A stretch of DNA of 64,000 bases, from the NCBI GenBank assembly GCA_029204225.1, contig CM055114.1, forward strand, positions 10,787,634 through 10,851,633. Reading direction: 5' to 3'. Below the pieces are notes generated by a model. That model saw only the letters and a program-made list of their open reading frames with translations, was not told the DNA's origin and ran no database searches. The position numbers and the translations under genes were made by a program. Source of the stretch: Diphasiastrum complanatum (Eukaryota; Streptophyta; Lycopodiopsida; Lycopodiales; Lycopodiaceae). Positions 32,006 through 45,549 of the stretch are shown here, in pieces (position 1 is the first letter of the stretch; each line of letters opens with the position of its first letter).

Positions 32006-32824
32006 GGAAGTGACGTAGATATCGCACTTGTGCGCAATGGAGAACAGAAACAAAACTAACTATCAAGATCGCGCACAAAAGGGATATGTATGGCAGGTAG
32101 ATACCGATATCGCACTTGTGCGCAAGTAGGTATAGTTGCATACAAACAGACAACAATGGGCGTGCACAAGAGTGATATGCCGTCCGTTTTGAGAAGGAAA
32201 AAGGTAAAACATTAATCGGGTTTCGTGCCATTTATACTAAATTTTAACACGTGTGTGGTCAAAGGTCAAAGGACACATGTCTACTTTCAATTGGAGTGCA
32301 GGCACTGGCACGTTTGAGGTGACACCTGGACACGTGTGAAATGACACCTGTACACGTGTCTCGTGTTCATTTGTTTGTTCGACAACACGTGTCGCTCCCG
32401 CATTTGCTCGTACATATCTCACACGTCTGAAGTGACTGGGCAACATGTGTCGCTCTTGCATTTGACCATACAAGTCCCACACGTGTGACAAGACATTGTT
32501 TCGCACGTGTAAACCGCAAACTTTGATGAATTTTTTTGACTTTTTTTTCGCTCCGCATATCGCACTTGTGCGAGACCTTCACTATCGATATTTCTACTAC
32601 CGCCTTCCATGCGCACAGGTCCGATATATCTGCCTACATGTCTCCCCGTATCGCACTTGTGCGCCTTTTGTCTAAACTAACCTCTCTCTCTTATATTCTC
32701 CTCGCACAGGTCTGATATACCATATGTTCTGTCCGTACATATCTATTCTCTGTGACTTTTTTATCATTCTTCCCTGCTCATCCTTGCCGTCACACACAAG
32801 TCTGCTATCCCATAGTACACGTCC
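32006..32824. promoter_or_regulatory. Palindrome-rich bidirectional spacer, copy 2
   Basis: The same array of CGCAC-TT-GTGCG (four, including 32,023-32,034, where copy 1 has one mismatch) and ACACGTGT motifs as at 5,591-6,409. Several CACGTG cores differ between copies by C/T changes (for example CATGTG here at about 32,445 where copy 1 has CACGTG), as expected from decay of methylated CpG. Confidence 0.55.
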
Positions 32825-34502
32825 ATGGATAGGAGAAAGCAGACAAGGAGGGACTTCTTCTCTCCTGGCTCATCCTCAGCTCCTACGGTTGCCATTACAC
32901 CTCCCGCTAGACCTAGAACGTGCAACTGCAGCAGGTGGCTCTCTGAGATACGCAAGTATCAGAGATCAACCGCTCTGTTAATCCCAAGAGCTCCATTCTA
33001 CCATGCTGTCTGAAACATAACAAGAAATGATCGCAGATAGCTGGTTAGATTCACACCCAGTGCTCTTCAGTGCCTTCAGGAGGCTGTTGAAGATTACGTT
33101 AGCCTTTTTTTTGAAGACTCTGTTTCGCTTGCAATCCATTCCAAGAGAGTCACCATAATGCCCAAGGATTTTCAGCTCCTGATGAGGATGAGGGATAAGT
33201 TTTGTAGGTTACACGTATCTCAACCTGCTGCTCCTAGACCAACTCTTCTAGATAGGACTGATCTTCGTACGAAGCATCCTAGGAAGCAGACAGCCCCCAA
33301 GAGAGCACCCAAGAAAGTAAGGAGGGTAGACACCTTAGATTCTGTGAAGCCTAACCCGGACTCAATTGTAGATAACGCTCCTGTTGATAATGTTATAAAT
33401 ATAGCTACATTTGTTTTGGATACCCCTTTAATTCCTGTAGATACTACACATCCACCTCCTCCTCCTCCTCCAAATTTTTACACATATATAGATTCGGATG
33501 ATTATCTTAAATTTGAGAAAGACATATCCAATGCTATAGATACAATTGGTACTTCTTTTTGTTTTAGAATAGATGAATTTGATTTTAGTATTAATTTTAG
33601 AGTTCTAGATTGCTTGGATCTCAAAGACCAATGGGCTTCTATTAGTGATCCTGTGATAGAGTCCGGGCTTACACTCTTGCAATATGACATTGCAAGAGAT
33701 TCATCCAATGAGTTGCTGGTGCTAAGTACATTTCTGCTTCAGGCCTTCAAGGAGAATAATGACACATTGTCACAGTGTCTGACAAGTGGATTCACACCAT
33801 CAACAAAGTACCTGCTCATCCCTTATCATACCAAGTAAGATATATTAAATGCTTCTTGCTGTTTTATGCATTAATGTTGGCATTGTCAATGGAAATAGTT
33901 CTCAAAATTGCAGCTAAAGAAATTTCAATCTTATTTTATAGTGACCACTGGAGTTTGAACCTGATCTCTATTAAGAGATCTGTAGATAATAGTATTAAAG
34001 GATTTTGTGTCAAGATGAATTCGGTGAGAAATACGCATAAGGATGTAGATATATGCCTTCCATATTTAAGTAAATATATTCCCACAGATGTTCCCCATTC
34101 TGTGGACTGGCAGATTGTCAGTTTGGAGGTAAACTCTATCTTTCTTAATAGCATTTTGAAATCAGTATTCTAAAGTAACTATTTTATTCTAATTCATTCT
34201 TTTTCATAATTGATTTCTTGTGTGCTGAATTTTTTTGCAGTCACCCCAGCAAAATCATTCATTCAGCTTTGGGTGGTACACATTATACAATGCAAAGTTA
34301 ATTTTTGAGTGGTTCAACCTTCAACAAGATGTTGATATTTCTAAGGTAATAAAGTCTGTTTATTCTTATTTTGGAATCATGATTAGTTTTCTATTTTGTT
34401 GATGTTTTTAGCCATTACTAATACATGAATGTTCTATTTTGCAGATTACACTTCCTGAGTACACATCAAGCCAAGTGTACAGATTTAGACAAGAAATTAT
34501 CC
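32825..34502 (+). pseudogene. Histone H3 - Ulp1-like fusion, copy 2 (broken)
   Basis: Same structure as 6,410-8,167: exon 1 32,825-33,834, exon 2 33,942-34,128, exon 3 34,241-34,345, start of exon 4 at 34,445. The histone fold is interrupted by TGA 33,011-33,013 and TAG 33,038-33,040 (both sense in copy 1). Exon 2 is open here where copy 1 has a stop. The Cys-to-Phe change in HSFSFGWYTL is shared. Exon 4 is cut at 34,502 by the inversion breakpoint, removing the last 26 or so residues. Confidence 0.8.
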
Positions 34503-35021
34503 AGACCTGCAGATTTGTTTGTGTTTCTACACAGTTTACAAAAGTACTTGGGAATCACTCACAAATGGATTTGACTTATAAAAGTTTGGGCATGGTCCGA
34601 AAAAAATCTTGTCGGGTGAAAGACAGTTTATTGTTCATCTTAATTGAAGCTACAAAATTTTCGGGAAGATTCAACTGGACGGATGCCAGCTCACTATGGA
34701 TGGATGCCAGCTCACTATCCATTATGATTGATGACCTAATTAGCTGTCCTATTATTGGACGTTGCCGCATTTGCTTAGTATAAATAACTATTCATATTTC
34801 TAGAGGTTCAAGTTTTGATCAATAGATCAGCAAATATTGAATAGTTAGTTCTCTCTCTCTCTCAAGCTTGTGAGCTTGAACACTCCTGAGCGTTCTAGCT
34901 CACTTCTTAAAGTTGTTTAGAGATTGCTATTGTGCCTACTTCTTATTAGCATTGCACTTAATTCAGACTTTCATTTTAGCCGCTCAAAGATAGATTAGAA
35001 AGAGTGACCATACCCACCAAG
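34503..35021 (+). mobile_element. Copia LTR fragment, inverted relative to unit 1
   Basis: Reverse complement of 13,733-14,254. It joins the H3-Ulp1 exon 4 with a 5-bp shared TATCC at the junction and ends at 35,021, where unit 2 continues into sequence deleted from unit 1. It contains (TC)n at 34,852-34,864. Confidence 0.75.
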
Positions 35022-36035
35022 GTGGTAAGATATTTTCCCATCATACCTAGTATACGCCACATGTCTAAGTGTAATTCCATGGTGAAGCTAATGACATGGC
35101 ATTCAAACAATTATTAATCGGATGATACTGCGAGGATCCCTACCGATTTTCCATTAGCATTGAAGCACGTGGATGCTACTTGGCATGAGTTTTTTAGGGA
35201 TGTGCCTCGTCGTTTGCATTTGGGTTTGGTGATGGATGGTGTGAATCCATTCGGTTTGCGCTCCACATCATGGTCCACTTGGTCGGTTGTCCTTGTAAAT
35301 TACAACATCTCCCCTTGGCTAAGTATCAAGAAGGGGCACCTAATGCATGCCCTTCTTATCCCAGAAAAATACAAGGCAAAAAATATGGATGCGTATATGG
35401 TGAGATAAAGATTCAATGACAAGGAGTTCATGTGAGCTATATATCAAGACCACTGAGACAAAGAGATTTTATGGTAAAGGGGATCTTGATGTGGATGACG
35501 CACGACTTTCCTAGATATGAGGAATGTTTAGGTAAGATATCCTTGCTATTGGTTCGATTCATGGTATTATATTAAATTTTATGTGCATTCACAAAATTTC
35601 ATTCAATTCGAACATTGGACTCACAATTAAGTTGGTTGCGTTGTCTCAATGTAGGGCTCCAAACTAGTGGCTACAATCCATGCCCCGTTTTGGCAAGTAT
35701 TTGCAAGCACGTCACTCACAACATCTACAAAAGATTGTTTATGAGGGCCACACTTGATACCTTCCACCCTATCACCCTATTTAGGAAAAAAATGATGGCT
35801 GAGAAGTGGACAAGGAACTGGAAACAATTTCATGAACATCAATAATGTTTATTAGTTCCAATTTATCTATATACTTGTCCAGAATAGGGAAAATTGTGTT
35901 TTCAAATATTCTAGGATATATATATACAAAACATTCTATAACAACATGGATGTAATTTGTTGGCACATTGAATGTGTTGTGAATAATGGCCAAGGCCAAG
36001 ACACCTTTTTGGTGCATTGTTCGTTTGGCCCAAAA
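35022..36035 (+). pseudogene. CACTA TNP2 transposase fragment
   Basis: The plus-strand exon 35,160-35,533 shows VMDGVNPFGLRSTSWSTWSV, LVNYNISPWLSIKKGHLMHA and AKNMDAY; after a shift, LIWMTHDFP-like residues lead to CLG and a GTAAGATA donor. After an acceptor at 35,653 the next exon starts GLQTSGYNPCPV. It is a TNP2 core related to 14,941-15,815 but a different copy. Beyond 35,845 no coding is seen. Confidence 0.78.
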
Positions 36036-38150
36036 AAATTTAAGAGCAGTGAAAGTCTAGGGACTTTCCCATTGCTCCTTGGTATGATCAAAAAGTTTTG
36101 GCAAAAATAGGAAATCCATCCTCCATTGGAGTTCTAGACTAAGCAGAGGGTGTAAGAAGGTGGTTAATTCCTACTGAGATGTAGTAAATTCTGATCTCAG
36201 AAGCAAGTAGACTACCTTATTCTTCCTTTGTACACTGCCACTTGGTGAGGCTTCGATCTGCTGCAGAATCATCGACAAAATTGGTGGTTCTTCTATAGTA
36301 GCTTCGGCTACTTGCTTTGGCTTCTCAGCATCCTCGACATCTATCTGGACCGCTTGACCTTTATAAATTTTCTTGAAAACTGCATAAGTCCGGATGGCCT
36401 TTTTTGATGTATCCTTAACTAGCTCATCCATCTGCATCAACTGCTCTTGGTGCTGGACATGTTCTTCTTCTTCGGAAGTCTGAGGCTGGCTTAAATGAAA
36501 TTTGGCCTCTTCCACCTCTTCCTTCAATTTCTCATATATAGCCATCTACGGTGGGAGGTATTGTAGCTGGAAGGTATGAATGATTATCTCTTTAATACCC
36601 TTCTAGGCTACTGGATCAATCCTGTATCTACCATGAGATACACAGGCTCTAAGTGTTACTTCAGTGCTTATTCACCATAAAATTGTCTCTCCGGCCTATC
36701 TCTTATAAATCCGATTGCCCTTTTTCAGTATGTCTGTAGAACTCTGCAATTGGACAACATAGTCTTGCAGCTGTTTATGGCTTGCTTCGGCATTGTCTAT
36801 ATCAACAACTGCTTCATTGAGTTTATCCTTCAGCTCCTTATTGGTGCTCTGTAGAGTAGCCTGAGCATGCCTTTCTTCCTATAAAAAACCCTGCAGGGTC
36901 TGGATATGTTGTTTGAGCAATGTATTTTCATTTTCAAAATTATTCAACCTCTCTTGCATTGCCTCGAGTGCCTCTAGGGTGGCGTTGAACCTACCTTGGG
37001 CTTTTTCTAGGGCTGTATCTTTCTTTGACAACTCCCCTTGGGCTGTTTTGAGTTCCTCGCTTTTCTGCATCAGCTCAACCTTGATCACCAGTAGCTCTTC
37101 ATGCTTCTGAATTAGGTCTACTTGTATGGAATCATACTTGGTTCCGAGCTTCTTTGAGACCTTTTCTAGGCTGAGAAGTGTTGAATGGCTGCTTGGATAT
37201 TTGACAATAGCATTCCGAAGGTTTTTGAATATAAATATTCATCTAGGATCAATGACTCACATCGTCGTCATCCTATTCTAGATTAATAGCAGGGGCTTCT
37301 TGTTCCTTTTGTGGTATTTCTGGCTGAATCTCTTCCTTCATTGGCTCAGGGTCATCAGCAGCTCTTGTGTTTTCTCCGACTGCTTCTTGTACTTCTTTGC
37401 TTCTTGAGACTATCTTGTATTGTGATGAAGGTGAATATTTTCTCGCTGAACTTGAATTCTTCTATGTTGATGATGATGATTCAACAAGCTCAGTTGAGGT
37501 CACCTTCGATGTCTACATCTGGAAATCAGCTTCTTCAATAGATAAGGGTGCTACCTTATCCTGATATCAGACTTCGACATGCATATATAAAATCCCAAAC
37601 GATAATCCGAGTCTTAAATATTGTTGATCTTTTATCAATTTACAAAATTGCTTGAAAGCAATTTGTCCGAATGCGATATGCTCTCGGTCTAAGGCTCTGA
37701 AAAGATATCCCATGTTTTTGTTTGAAATAGTATACTCTTGCTCCAGTAAGAAAATCAAAGCAAGAGCGAAGCGAACAAAACTCTTGAGATTTGGGTCGCA
37801 GATATAAGACGACATATATCCCCTCTTCTCAAGGTATGCTTCATCTTGAAAAGCTCCGCTCCTAGTAATATAGTCGGGCTTGGTAACTGGAATTGTGTCG
37901 TCAATAGGCAAGCCTAATGCATGACAATAAAAACCTCTATAGTGATAATCTCCTAATTACAGACAATACCACGAATATGTCCGTCATTAGTTTCAACAAT
38001 ATTTCTAATGAATTCATGGCAAAGATCTATTAGAATGACTAAGGGATCAAATTGAAGTAATCTGTCAATCCGTGCTCTGACAACAAAGGGTTGCAGAATT
38101 GGTAATACTAGTTTAGGATGTGTTTTGAAAACAATAGCCATGGCGATAAT
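36036..38150 (-). pseudogene. Unrecognised gene remnants with coiled-coil region
   Basis: Minus-strand ORFs run in the same direction: 37,953-38,141 and 37,567-37,911 (FVRFALALIFLLEQEYTI, FGQIAFKQFCKLIKDQQYLR), a Ser/acidic-rich stretch about 37,260-37,560, a heptad-rich segment 36,879-37,088 (KKDTALEKAQGRFNATLEAL) and 36,171-36,545 (KLKEEVEEAKFHLSQPQTSE). The order suggests one protein with an N-terminal globular part, a linker and a coiled coil, broken by stops. Similar proteins may accompany plant retrotransposons, but I do not recognise the family. Confidence 0.4.
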
Positions 38151-38877
38151 AATAGTGAACCAGCGATGGCAAAAGAGAGCTCGATCATAATAATTGGCAA
38201 AGAGTGACCGAAAAACAAAAGTGTTTAAGGTATTTGGTCTATTGATGAAATATCAGTAGATTAGACAAGTATTTAATGAAAGTGTGTCCTTACTTTTGAA
38301 GGTACAGGCTCAAAAATAAGGTATCTAGTCCTAAAAAAATTAAAAAATTAAAAATAAAAAAATACACAAATGCTTCGCTCAATTCGCAAAAGTTTAGCTC
38401 GGTATTCATGAGTATTGAATTGCAAAAATAAATAGTATACATAATCTATGAAACAATGTATACGACATTGGCAAAGAAAACTGTCACTCTTTCTTCCATC
38501 AATATATATGAGCAAAATTTGCGAAAAAAGTGTCATCATTACTGCAAAAATAAAGTTGACAATATAAATGCCAAATGAAATCACGTGCCACAGAAAACTC
38601 CCAAAAAATGCGAAGGTTCAAGAGTCACAATTTTTGGTTGTTTCATAAATGGTAATTTTCATGAAATTGAATAAAATGACTGTCGATTTTTTCGCAAATT
38701 TTCCAAAGCTAAAGGATAAAAATAAAATGTTGGATTTTTTGCAGTTTTCAAAACTGGAACTAACATTTTGGATGAAATGTGGCCAATGTCGGCAATTTCG
38801 CATTTTTTGCAAAAACTCCACTTCGTCACGTTCATCAAAAAATAGTCATAGTAGTGCTTCACTCTTGATCCATTTAC
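38151..38877. other. AT-rich segment without genes
   Basis: Only short overlapping frames occur. Repeated GCAAA and GCGAA strings and A-rich runs are visible. It could be part of a gypsy LTR, because it lies 3' of an integrase on the minus strand, but no termini were found. Confidence 0.4.
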
Positions 38878-40080
38878 TCAAGTATCAAGTAAATGTCCTT
38901 CAAGATCTTCTAACTGTAATGATCCACTGTTAAAAACTTCTATGACTTTGTAAGGTCCCATCCATCTGGTATGCAATTTCCCTAGAAACGACATGTGTCT
39001 ATTGTCATACAGAATCACGTAGTCTCCTCGTTTAATTTTTATCTTTTTGATTGATTGATCAAAATTATCTTCTCTCTTATTTTGCACTCGTTCAGTCTCA
39101 ATTAATGAAAATCGACGATCCTTCTCCAAATGTGTCAGTGTAATCATCCACTCCCGAAGGCTATCATTTTCGTCCATTCATTTCTCATTATCGATCAGAA
39201 AGGTTGGAACTTCGATTTCTATGGGCAATATCGGGTGCATTCCATGTACTAGGTAATATGGAGTCTGCCTAGTTGTGAGTTTCTCGGCAGTTCTATACGC
39301 CCATAAAACAAATGGTAACTTTTGATTCCAATTGGAAGAATGTCTTTTTGTCACTTTGTTCATAATTTTGCACAAAATTCCTTTTGCTCGCTCAATAAGC
39401 CCATTTGCTTTAGGATTATATGGCGTGGTCTGACGATGTGTGATGGAAAAATATGACAACATAGCTTCGATGGTTTGATTAATAAAATGGGTTTCTGTGT
39501 CACTTACAAGTTATAAGGAACATCCATAACGTGTAATGATATTTTGAAACAAAAACTTCGCCACAATTTTGGCATCATTTTTTACTATAGCTTTAGCCTC
39601 TACCATCTTGGTAGCATAGTCTATTGCGACAAGAATATAACAACGATGGGTTTTATGAGTGGTTGGCTTAATAGGGCCTACAAAATTTATCCCCCACTTC
39701 TCAAATGGTGCTAAGGGAATGATTGATATAAGAGTCCAATGTGTCATGAAGCTGGGCTTTCCCATCCTCTAACATGGATCACATTTTTGAATGAACAATT
39801 TGACATCTCTATAAAGTGTAGGCCACCAATACTTAGTGTTTAAAACTTTTCTGGCTATATTTTTAAGCGCATAATGACCTCCAGAATGTTCCTCATGTAA
39901 TGCACTTATTACAGTGGTCATCTTGGTGGGTTCCAGACAACGGCAAAGATTGTCGTCGGCTCCTAATTTATATAGTATCTTATCTACAATTGTGTAGGGT
40001 CCTACTTTGGCAAGAAAGACAGTCTTTTGTTGCTTATCAAAATGCTCAAGATAAATTTGATACTGTAAAGAATAAATGAT
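38878..40080 (-). pseudogene. Ty3/gypsy integrase
   Basis: Minus strand, in order: an H2C2-like segment (HYALKNIARKVLNTKYWWPT, KCDPC near 39,770-39,900), the DDE core (WGINFVGPIKPTTHKTHRCY, VAIDYATKMVEA, then after a stop SDTETHFINQTI and PYNPKANGLIERAKGIL, with Asp, Asp and Glu present), and the C-terminus (KIKRGDYVILYDNRHMSFLG, HTRWMGPYKVIEVFNSGSLQ) ending at 38,878. It would insert cDNA into the genome. Two or three stops interrupt it. Confidence 0.85.
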
Positions 40081-40089
40081 TCGGCATGT

Positions 40090-41890
40090 ATGCGCATTAC
40101 GTGCTCATCTGGGAACTCATCGGAAATAGGATCAAACTGTTCTTTAGTTCTAAGACATGATATATATATATATAGTCATTGTTTTGATGGTCCTTCTCCC
40201 ACCTTAGCTCTACTAGAAAAATGTTTTCACCGATGCTACAAATTTGACATCAGCCTCAATCTGGAGAAATATACTTTTTGCATGATAAAAGGAGTATTCT
40301 TAGGACAAAACATTTTGAAGGAAGGATTGTCTATTGGTCTAGGAAATATTGAAGTGATAAAGAGTTTGTGGTTTCCAAAGTCACTAAAAGAGATGCAAAC
40401 ATTCATGGAAATGATGGGAGATCATCGACATTATATATATGTATATCTAGAATATGAAGTTCTTAAAAAAGGAGTTGTATACAAAGTCACTATAAGTCAA
40501 TATAAGGTGGATCTAATTGATGCTCTAGTCAACGCACCGATACTTAGATGTCCAGATTGGAGCAAATCATTTCATGTGCATTGCGAGGGTTCTCAAGTGG
40601 TGGTTGGTTGTGTTTTGGCATAGTTGGGTGAGGAAAAGGGCTACGATCATCCGATATATTATGCAAGCAAGCAGCTGACACTGGCAGAGAAGAATTATTC
40701 AACAACAGAAAGGCGGGTGTTAAGCCTAATATTCGCTCTTTGAAAATTTCGGCATTTTCTAGTGGATAATAAATTAACTGTGTATGTGGATCATCAACTA
40801 TTGTTTTATGTTATACATAAACCTGCAATTGCAGGAAGAATTGCATGACGGACGATTTTGATTTAGGGATTCAAATTTGAAATGGGTTCGATTATTTGAC
40901 AAGAGGTGTAGTCCCTGACCATTTTAAGAAGTCATAATGGTGTCAATTAATTTGGAGAGCATGCAAATTTTAAAAAATTGAAGGTCAATTATACAAGCGG
41001 GGTCAAGATCAAGTTTTAAGAAGGTGCATTCAATCCAAGGACGTGGAGTTTATGATCGCCGAGGCACATTCTGGACCTGCAGGGGGTAAAAATGGATTAC
41101 GCAACGAAATGGGCGAAAGCTAAAGCTATGTGGGATAATACCGCAAAACCTATAGTGAAATTTATAATGAATAACATTTTAACTCAATTTGGATGTCCTT
41201 TGGAGATTGTCTCTTGTAGATGACCGCATTTTATAAATGATACACTGTAGGAGATGATGCATTTGTTCTAGATTTTTTACAAGACTTCCACTTCATACTA
41301 TCCACGTGGTAATGGGCAAGCATAATTTAAGAATAAAATTTTGAAAAGCATTTTGGCAAGTACTGGAGAAAGGAGGATCATGGCATGAATTTTTGCAACC
41401 GTCAATGTGGGTTATCGTATAGCATACAAAATATCTACTGGCTTCACGCCTTTCCAATTGGTGGTTGGGGTAGACGCAGTTATGTCATATGAGTTTGTTT
41501 TTCCAACCTTTCATATACAAGCTACATACAATTTGTGGCCAAAAAGGAAGCATTGCATAAGCGGTTGCATGCCCAACAAAATTTGGAGGAGCATAGAGGA
41601 TACGCTTTCTAGCAAAACTGGATAATTAAACAACAATAGGCTTGATGGTTTGATAAGCATGCTCATAAATGAGAATTGGAAATATGAGATCTAGTGTTGT
41701 ATTCACTGGGGAGCATAACTAGTACCTTGAAATCAAAAGATCAATGTTGGGAAGGACCCTATCAAATTCTAGTGTATTGATTTATTGGCAGAGCCCACCG
41801 AGGATACTGTTTGTGGTGAATAGCAGTCGGGTGAAATTATATCATCCTTAGCAAGCAAAATTGGATGTCATCACGAAATGATATTTTCTT
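40090..41890 (+). pseudogene. Ty3/gypsy RT thumb, RNase H and integrase
   Basis: The plus-strand ORF 40,090-40,623 shows LEKCFHRCYKFDISLNLEKY and KGVFLGQNILKEGLSI (RT C-terminal blocks) and DWSKSFHVHCEGS (RNase H start). 40,624-40,850 continues with YYASKQLTLAEKNYSTTERR and VYVDHQLLFYVI in broken frame. 41,090-41,640 is integrase (MDYATKWAKAKA; YKISTGFTPFQLVVGVDAVM) and 41,640-41,880 is its tail. It is head-to-head with the minus-strand integrase at 38,878-40,080. Unit 1 keeps only the tail (13,261-13,730). Confidence 0.82.
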
Positions 41891-42159
41891 TATTTGACAT
41901 TACAAAGGCGGGCATATGCACCAAGGAGATCCTCAATAATTATTTCAGTAATCGAGGCTTCTTCGTCTCTTTTTGTTTTGTTTACAACACGTATAAACCG
42001 AACATTATACCGAGGGACCTTCGTATTTCCCTCCGAGAAAGCTATTAGTGACATGTCTTTTCTGAGGGATATACCAAGGGATATCTCTTTTAAATTGGTA
42101 CCCTATTTCGAGGGATGAAAAATCAAAAAAAAAAATTCAGAGCTGAATGGAGCCAGTTT

Positions 42160-42485
42160 ATAGGCTCCACTCTGCCCAAAAAATGGACTCCATCCGACCC
42201 GAGGAGTCTTTTGCACAAAATCATTTGTTCATAATTGTTCATGAACAAATTTTTAAATATTTGAGCTACATTTTACGCACTTAAAAATGGATGAAGGTAT
42301 ATACTCACACATAAATATTCCAAATACAAAGTTATGTTACGAGTTGGATTTGAAACTGGATATGTTACCTTCGATGATGAGACTGTGGTGGATGAAAAAC
42401 TTGAAAGTACGCAGCAGCCGCTCATCAACTTGGAATATGTTGCAAGTTCAGGGACCATAATTCCTGCTACAAAAATTTGGTCAAT
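42160..42485 (+). pseudogene. Stem-loop pair and beta-rich exon, copy 2
   Basis: The inverted counterpart of 12,871-13,235. Hairpin sequences lie at 42,160-42,220; the exon reads LRVGFETGYVTFDDETVVDE and LESTQQPLINLEYVASSGT at about 42,335-42,470, ending in ATKIWSIDFHK and a stop. Conservation with copy 1 in this frame supports a former coding exon of unknown type. Confidence 0.35.
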
Positions 42486-43195
42486 AGATTTTCACAAATA
42501 ACTTAAAATTAGCTTATATGAAATAATAATACTATTCAAAATAAAATCATCAGATACACCACCACTAAAATAACTAAAAAATATGTTTTGCTTATTTATA
42601 ACAAAAGTTATAGTTTTTTTTTTTGGAATTTCAAAAGTTTTTTAAGTTACAATTCTTGTATCGAAAAAAATATTTTTTAAATTATGATAAAAATAATAAT
42701 TAGTATTTATTAAAGTTTTAAATTTTTTAAAGTCTTTACTTATACCTATGTAAGTTCATTGAATATTTAAACATTAAATAAACGCAATTGAAATTACTTT
42801 ACAATAATCGAGATTAAATGATTTGTGAAAATATTTAAATCACCCTACAAAAAAATCTTTTCATTTTTTTAAATTCCTAGCAATTTTTTTTTTTACAAAA
42901 AATATTATAAAAACACATCTAAAATTAAAATATTCATAAACTTGACAAATCGTTACAATTTTAGTTTTGGTAATCATTATCAATGTTAAAATTTTTAAAA
43001 TAATTCAAAATTCTTAATTTTAAATCATTAAAAAACAAATTTAAGAACATTAATTCAATCAAAAAGATTTCAAAATACAATACATCAAAAAATATAAACG
43101 CAATTATTTTCTTAAACAAAAGATAATTTTTTATTCTAAAAAATCATTGAGTTCATTTACATTTTTTTTTTTTTTTTTGAGTAGCCACTATAGTT
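42486..43195. other. AT-rich spacer, copy 2
   Basis: Inverted counterpart of 12,184-12,870 with small A/T-run length changes. No gene is seen. Confidence 0.65.
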
Positions 43196-45535
43196 TCAAG
43201 TGGCATTTTCTCTAGCAGGAGGTTGAAGATCCTTGGACAAGGGAATTACTGAATCCTCGCTATCTAAACTCTTTCCCACCTCAAATAGTTCATCTGGCAA
43301 AACTGAAAAAGATTTCATTCTCATTTTTACAAAAACAACTAAATTAGAATCTAAATCTACTACAGCAACATGTCTGTCTTTCTGAACAGCACGTGCGCTC
43401 GTAGTGCTGCTACCGCTAAATAAATCCAAGACCCAATTAGCTGGGTGAGAAAAAATATCAATTAAATGATTAATTAATTGTTGTGGCTTTTGGTAGGGAC
43501 AAGCCACAGAACCCATCATTGGATTCTTTAGTTTAGTGGTCACGGCTGGATATTGGAACAAGTTTTCAAAATTTGTCAATCCGAAAGTGTTGTAATGAAT
43601 CATCGAGCGTTTGTCATCCAAAGAATAATAACTGATTTTATTTCATTGCAAAGTCGTGATCCTCTCGAGTTCCTGACATTGAGATTGTACCTGACATGGA
43701 ACATTACAAGTAAAATAAATAATAAATTTTAACTTTAAAATAATAAATTTAGAATATAATTATGAATTAAAATACAAATTAATAATTCAGGAACTTAAAA
43801 ACTTACCACACAGCATTTTCTATTCCCGCATTACATAAAGTTAGTAGAGCTTTTTGTACTGAAGTTGATTGCCAAGAAAAAAGAAAAACAACAACTCTCC
43901 AAATTGGACAAGTTATGACTTCAAGAAAACCCTGCATGAAACTATGGATTTCAGTGAATTTGAAGGAGGAGATTGTCATTTAGTAATTCCTTCATCTGAA
44001 ATCCACACGGTACATCGGCAATGCAGAGTGTATAAGGCCTTTTTTTTTTAAATTTTGAAATTTCTCTGCAATCGCCCTCCTCAATTGAATAAAAGCATGA
44101 TTGATCATTGACACTTTTGGAAAGGTAGGTCTCTAATGAATCCTCCTCTGCAATGGTCTCACCCCGTGCTAATCTCTCTCTGTTCCTTTTTTCTGCTTTT
44201 GCCTTCAAAATATGTCTCTTGAATTGCTCTGGAAGGACTTTGTTTTTCTTATCTTCGGGAGACTGAAAAAGAAAAAGCTATGCTTAGCATGGTAGAAATA
44301 AAATATAAAATAGAATAGGAGACTTAAAGTATCAAAAAGAAATAATTAAATAAAAAAAAAACTATGCTTAGCATAGGAGACATAAAATATAAAAAAAAAC
44401 AATTAATAAGCACCTATGCTAAGCATGAGTGAAATAAATACCATGTCTCTAAACAAAATCAGAAATGGACTCAAAGATTCATTTTGGCTGCTCAGGGGAT
44501 AAAGCCTCTGGCACTCTTTGAAATCTTGACAATCTAACCCTGTCGCAAGGGCTTCTTGAAATTTCATAAATAATTTATGCCTACATTTAAAAAGTATAAT
44601 TGTTAAAAATCCAACAAAATCATGAAAATCACTTTATTGTAAAAGTAACATGAAAATAAATATTTATACTATGACTATTACCTTTGAAATTCTTTTTATG
44701 CCAAAGAAAGTTGACCATCGGCAACTCTAGAAAGAACACTTATTATTAGCTCTGAAGAGCTAATCCCTTGCATGTTCTTCCACTCTGATATTCTCATTTC
44801 TGTAGGGATTAGAGTTTGAGTGCTGACAACTTTTTTCTTTGAGTTTGAGGCACCTTGAGCAGGTTGGCCTTTTATTTGAAAAGTTTCCCATTTGTCAAAA
44901 ATTTTATCAACAAGGGCCCACACCTAAAATCAAACAAAAAAAAAATTATTTGATAAGGAATTTAGGGAGTATTAATATTTGAGTTCAAAATTTTACTCTA
45001 ATAAAAACAATTTAAAAGGATTATAACATATATTATGACCAGAGCATTCCATGACGAGCATAGCAAAAAAAATTACTTGGCCACTACGAAAAGCAAGCTG
45101 AGTGCTTTCAGGAAAGAATCAGATTCTTTGTATGACGATCATTTTCATCCGATAATGTTGATCAATGTTATGGTCCCAAGTCAATTTGGCTACTTCCACT
45201 GTCAGGCCAACAAATGCAATTGCACTCACAGTTTGAAAGGATGGAATATGGGGATACTCTTGATATAACTGTTTTCAAGCTTGTAAATTGTGTATGCCCC
45301 CAAGAACAAAAAAATAATATGAATCTAATAAAGAAAAATCAAAATTTGCAACATTGTTGCATTCGTTGGGATCAACCAAAACAACAAAAGTAGTAACTAT
45401 AGTCTGTGTAGGATCTTTATTTTATTTTTTAATTTATGTACATGTGTTTCATTTGGTTCGCTTACTTCCATTGGCCTGTGTCCTGTTATTGGGTCTACAG
45501 GTGGCCTATCACACTAATTTATATCTAAAATCCTA
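43196..45535 (-). pseudogene. ParB-like domain + DNA methyltransferase, copy 2
   Basis: Reverse complement of 9,890-12,183. The last exon (43,196-43,621) is open with QKPQQLINHLIDIF and VLDLFSGSSTTSARAV. The motif IV exon (43,951-44,208) reads KRNRERLARGETIAEEDSLE and TLCIADVPCGFQMKELL, without the stop of copy 1, but a frameshift follows near 43,965. The 5' exon (44,696-44,920) is open, where copy 1 has TAG. A 21-23 bp insertion lies in the middle exon near 44,525-44,550. ParB-like motifs lie at about 45,100-45,510 (VGLTVEVAKLTWDHN). Confidence 0.72.
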
Positions 45536-45549
45536 GTTACAGTTATAGA

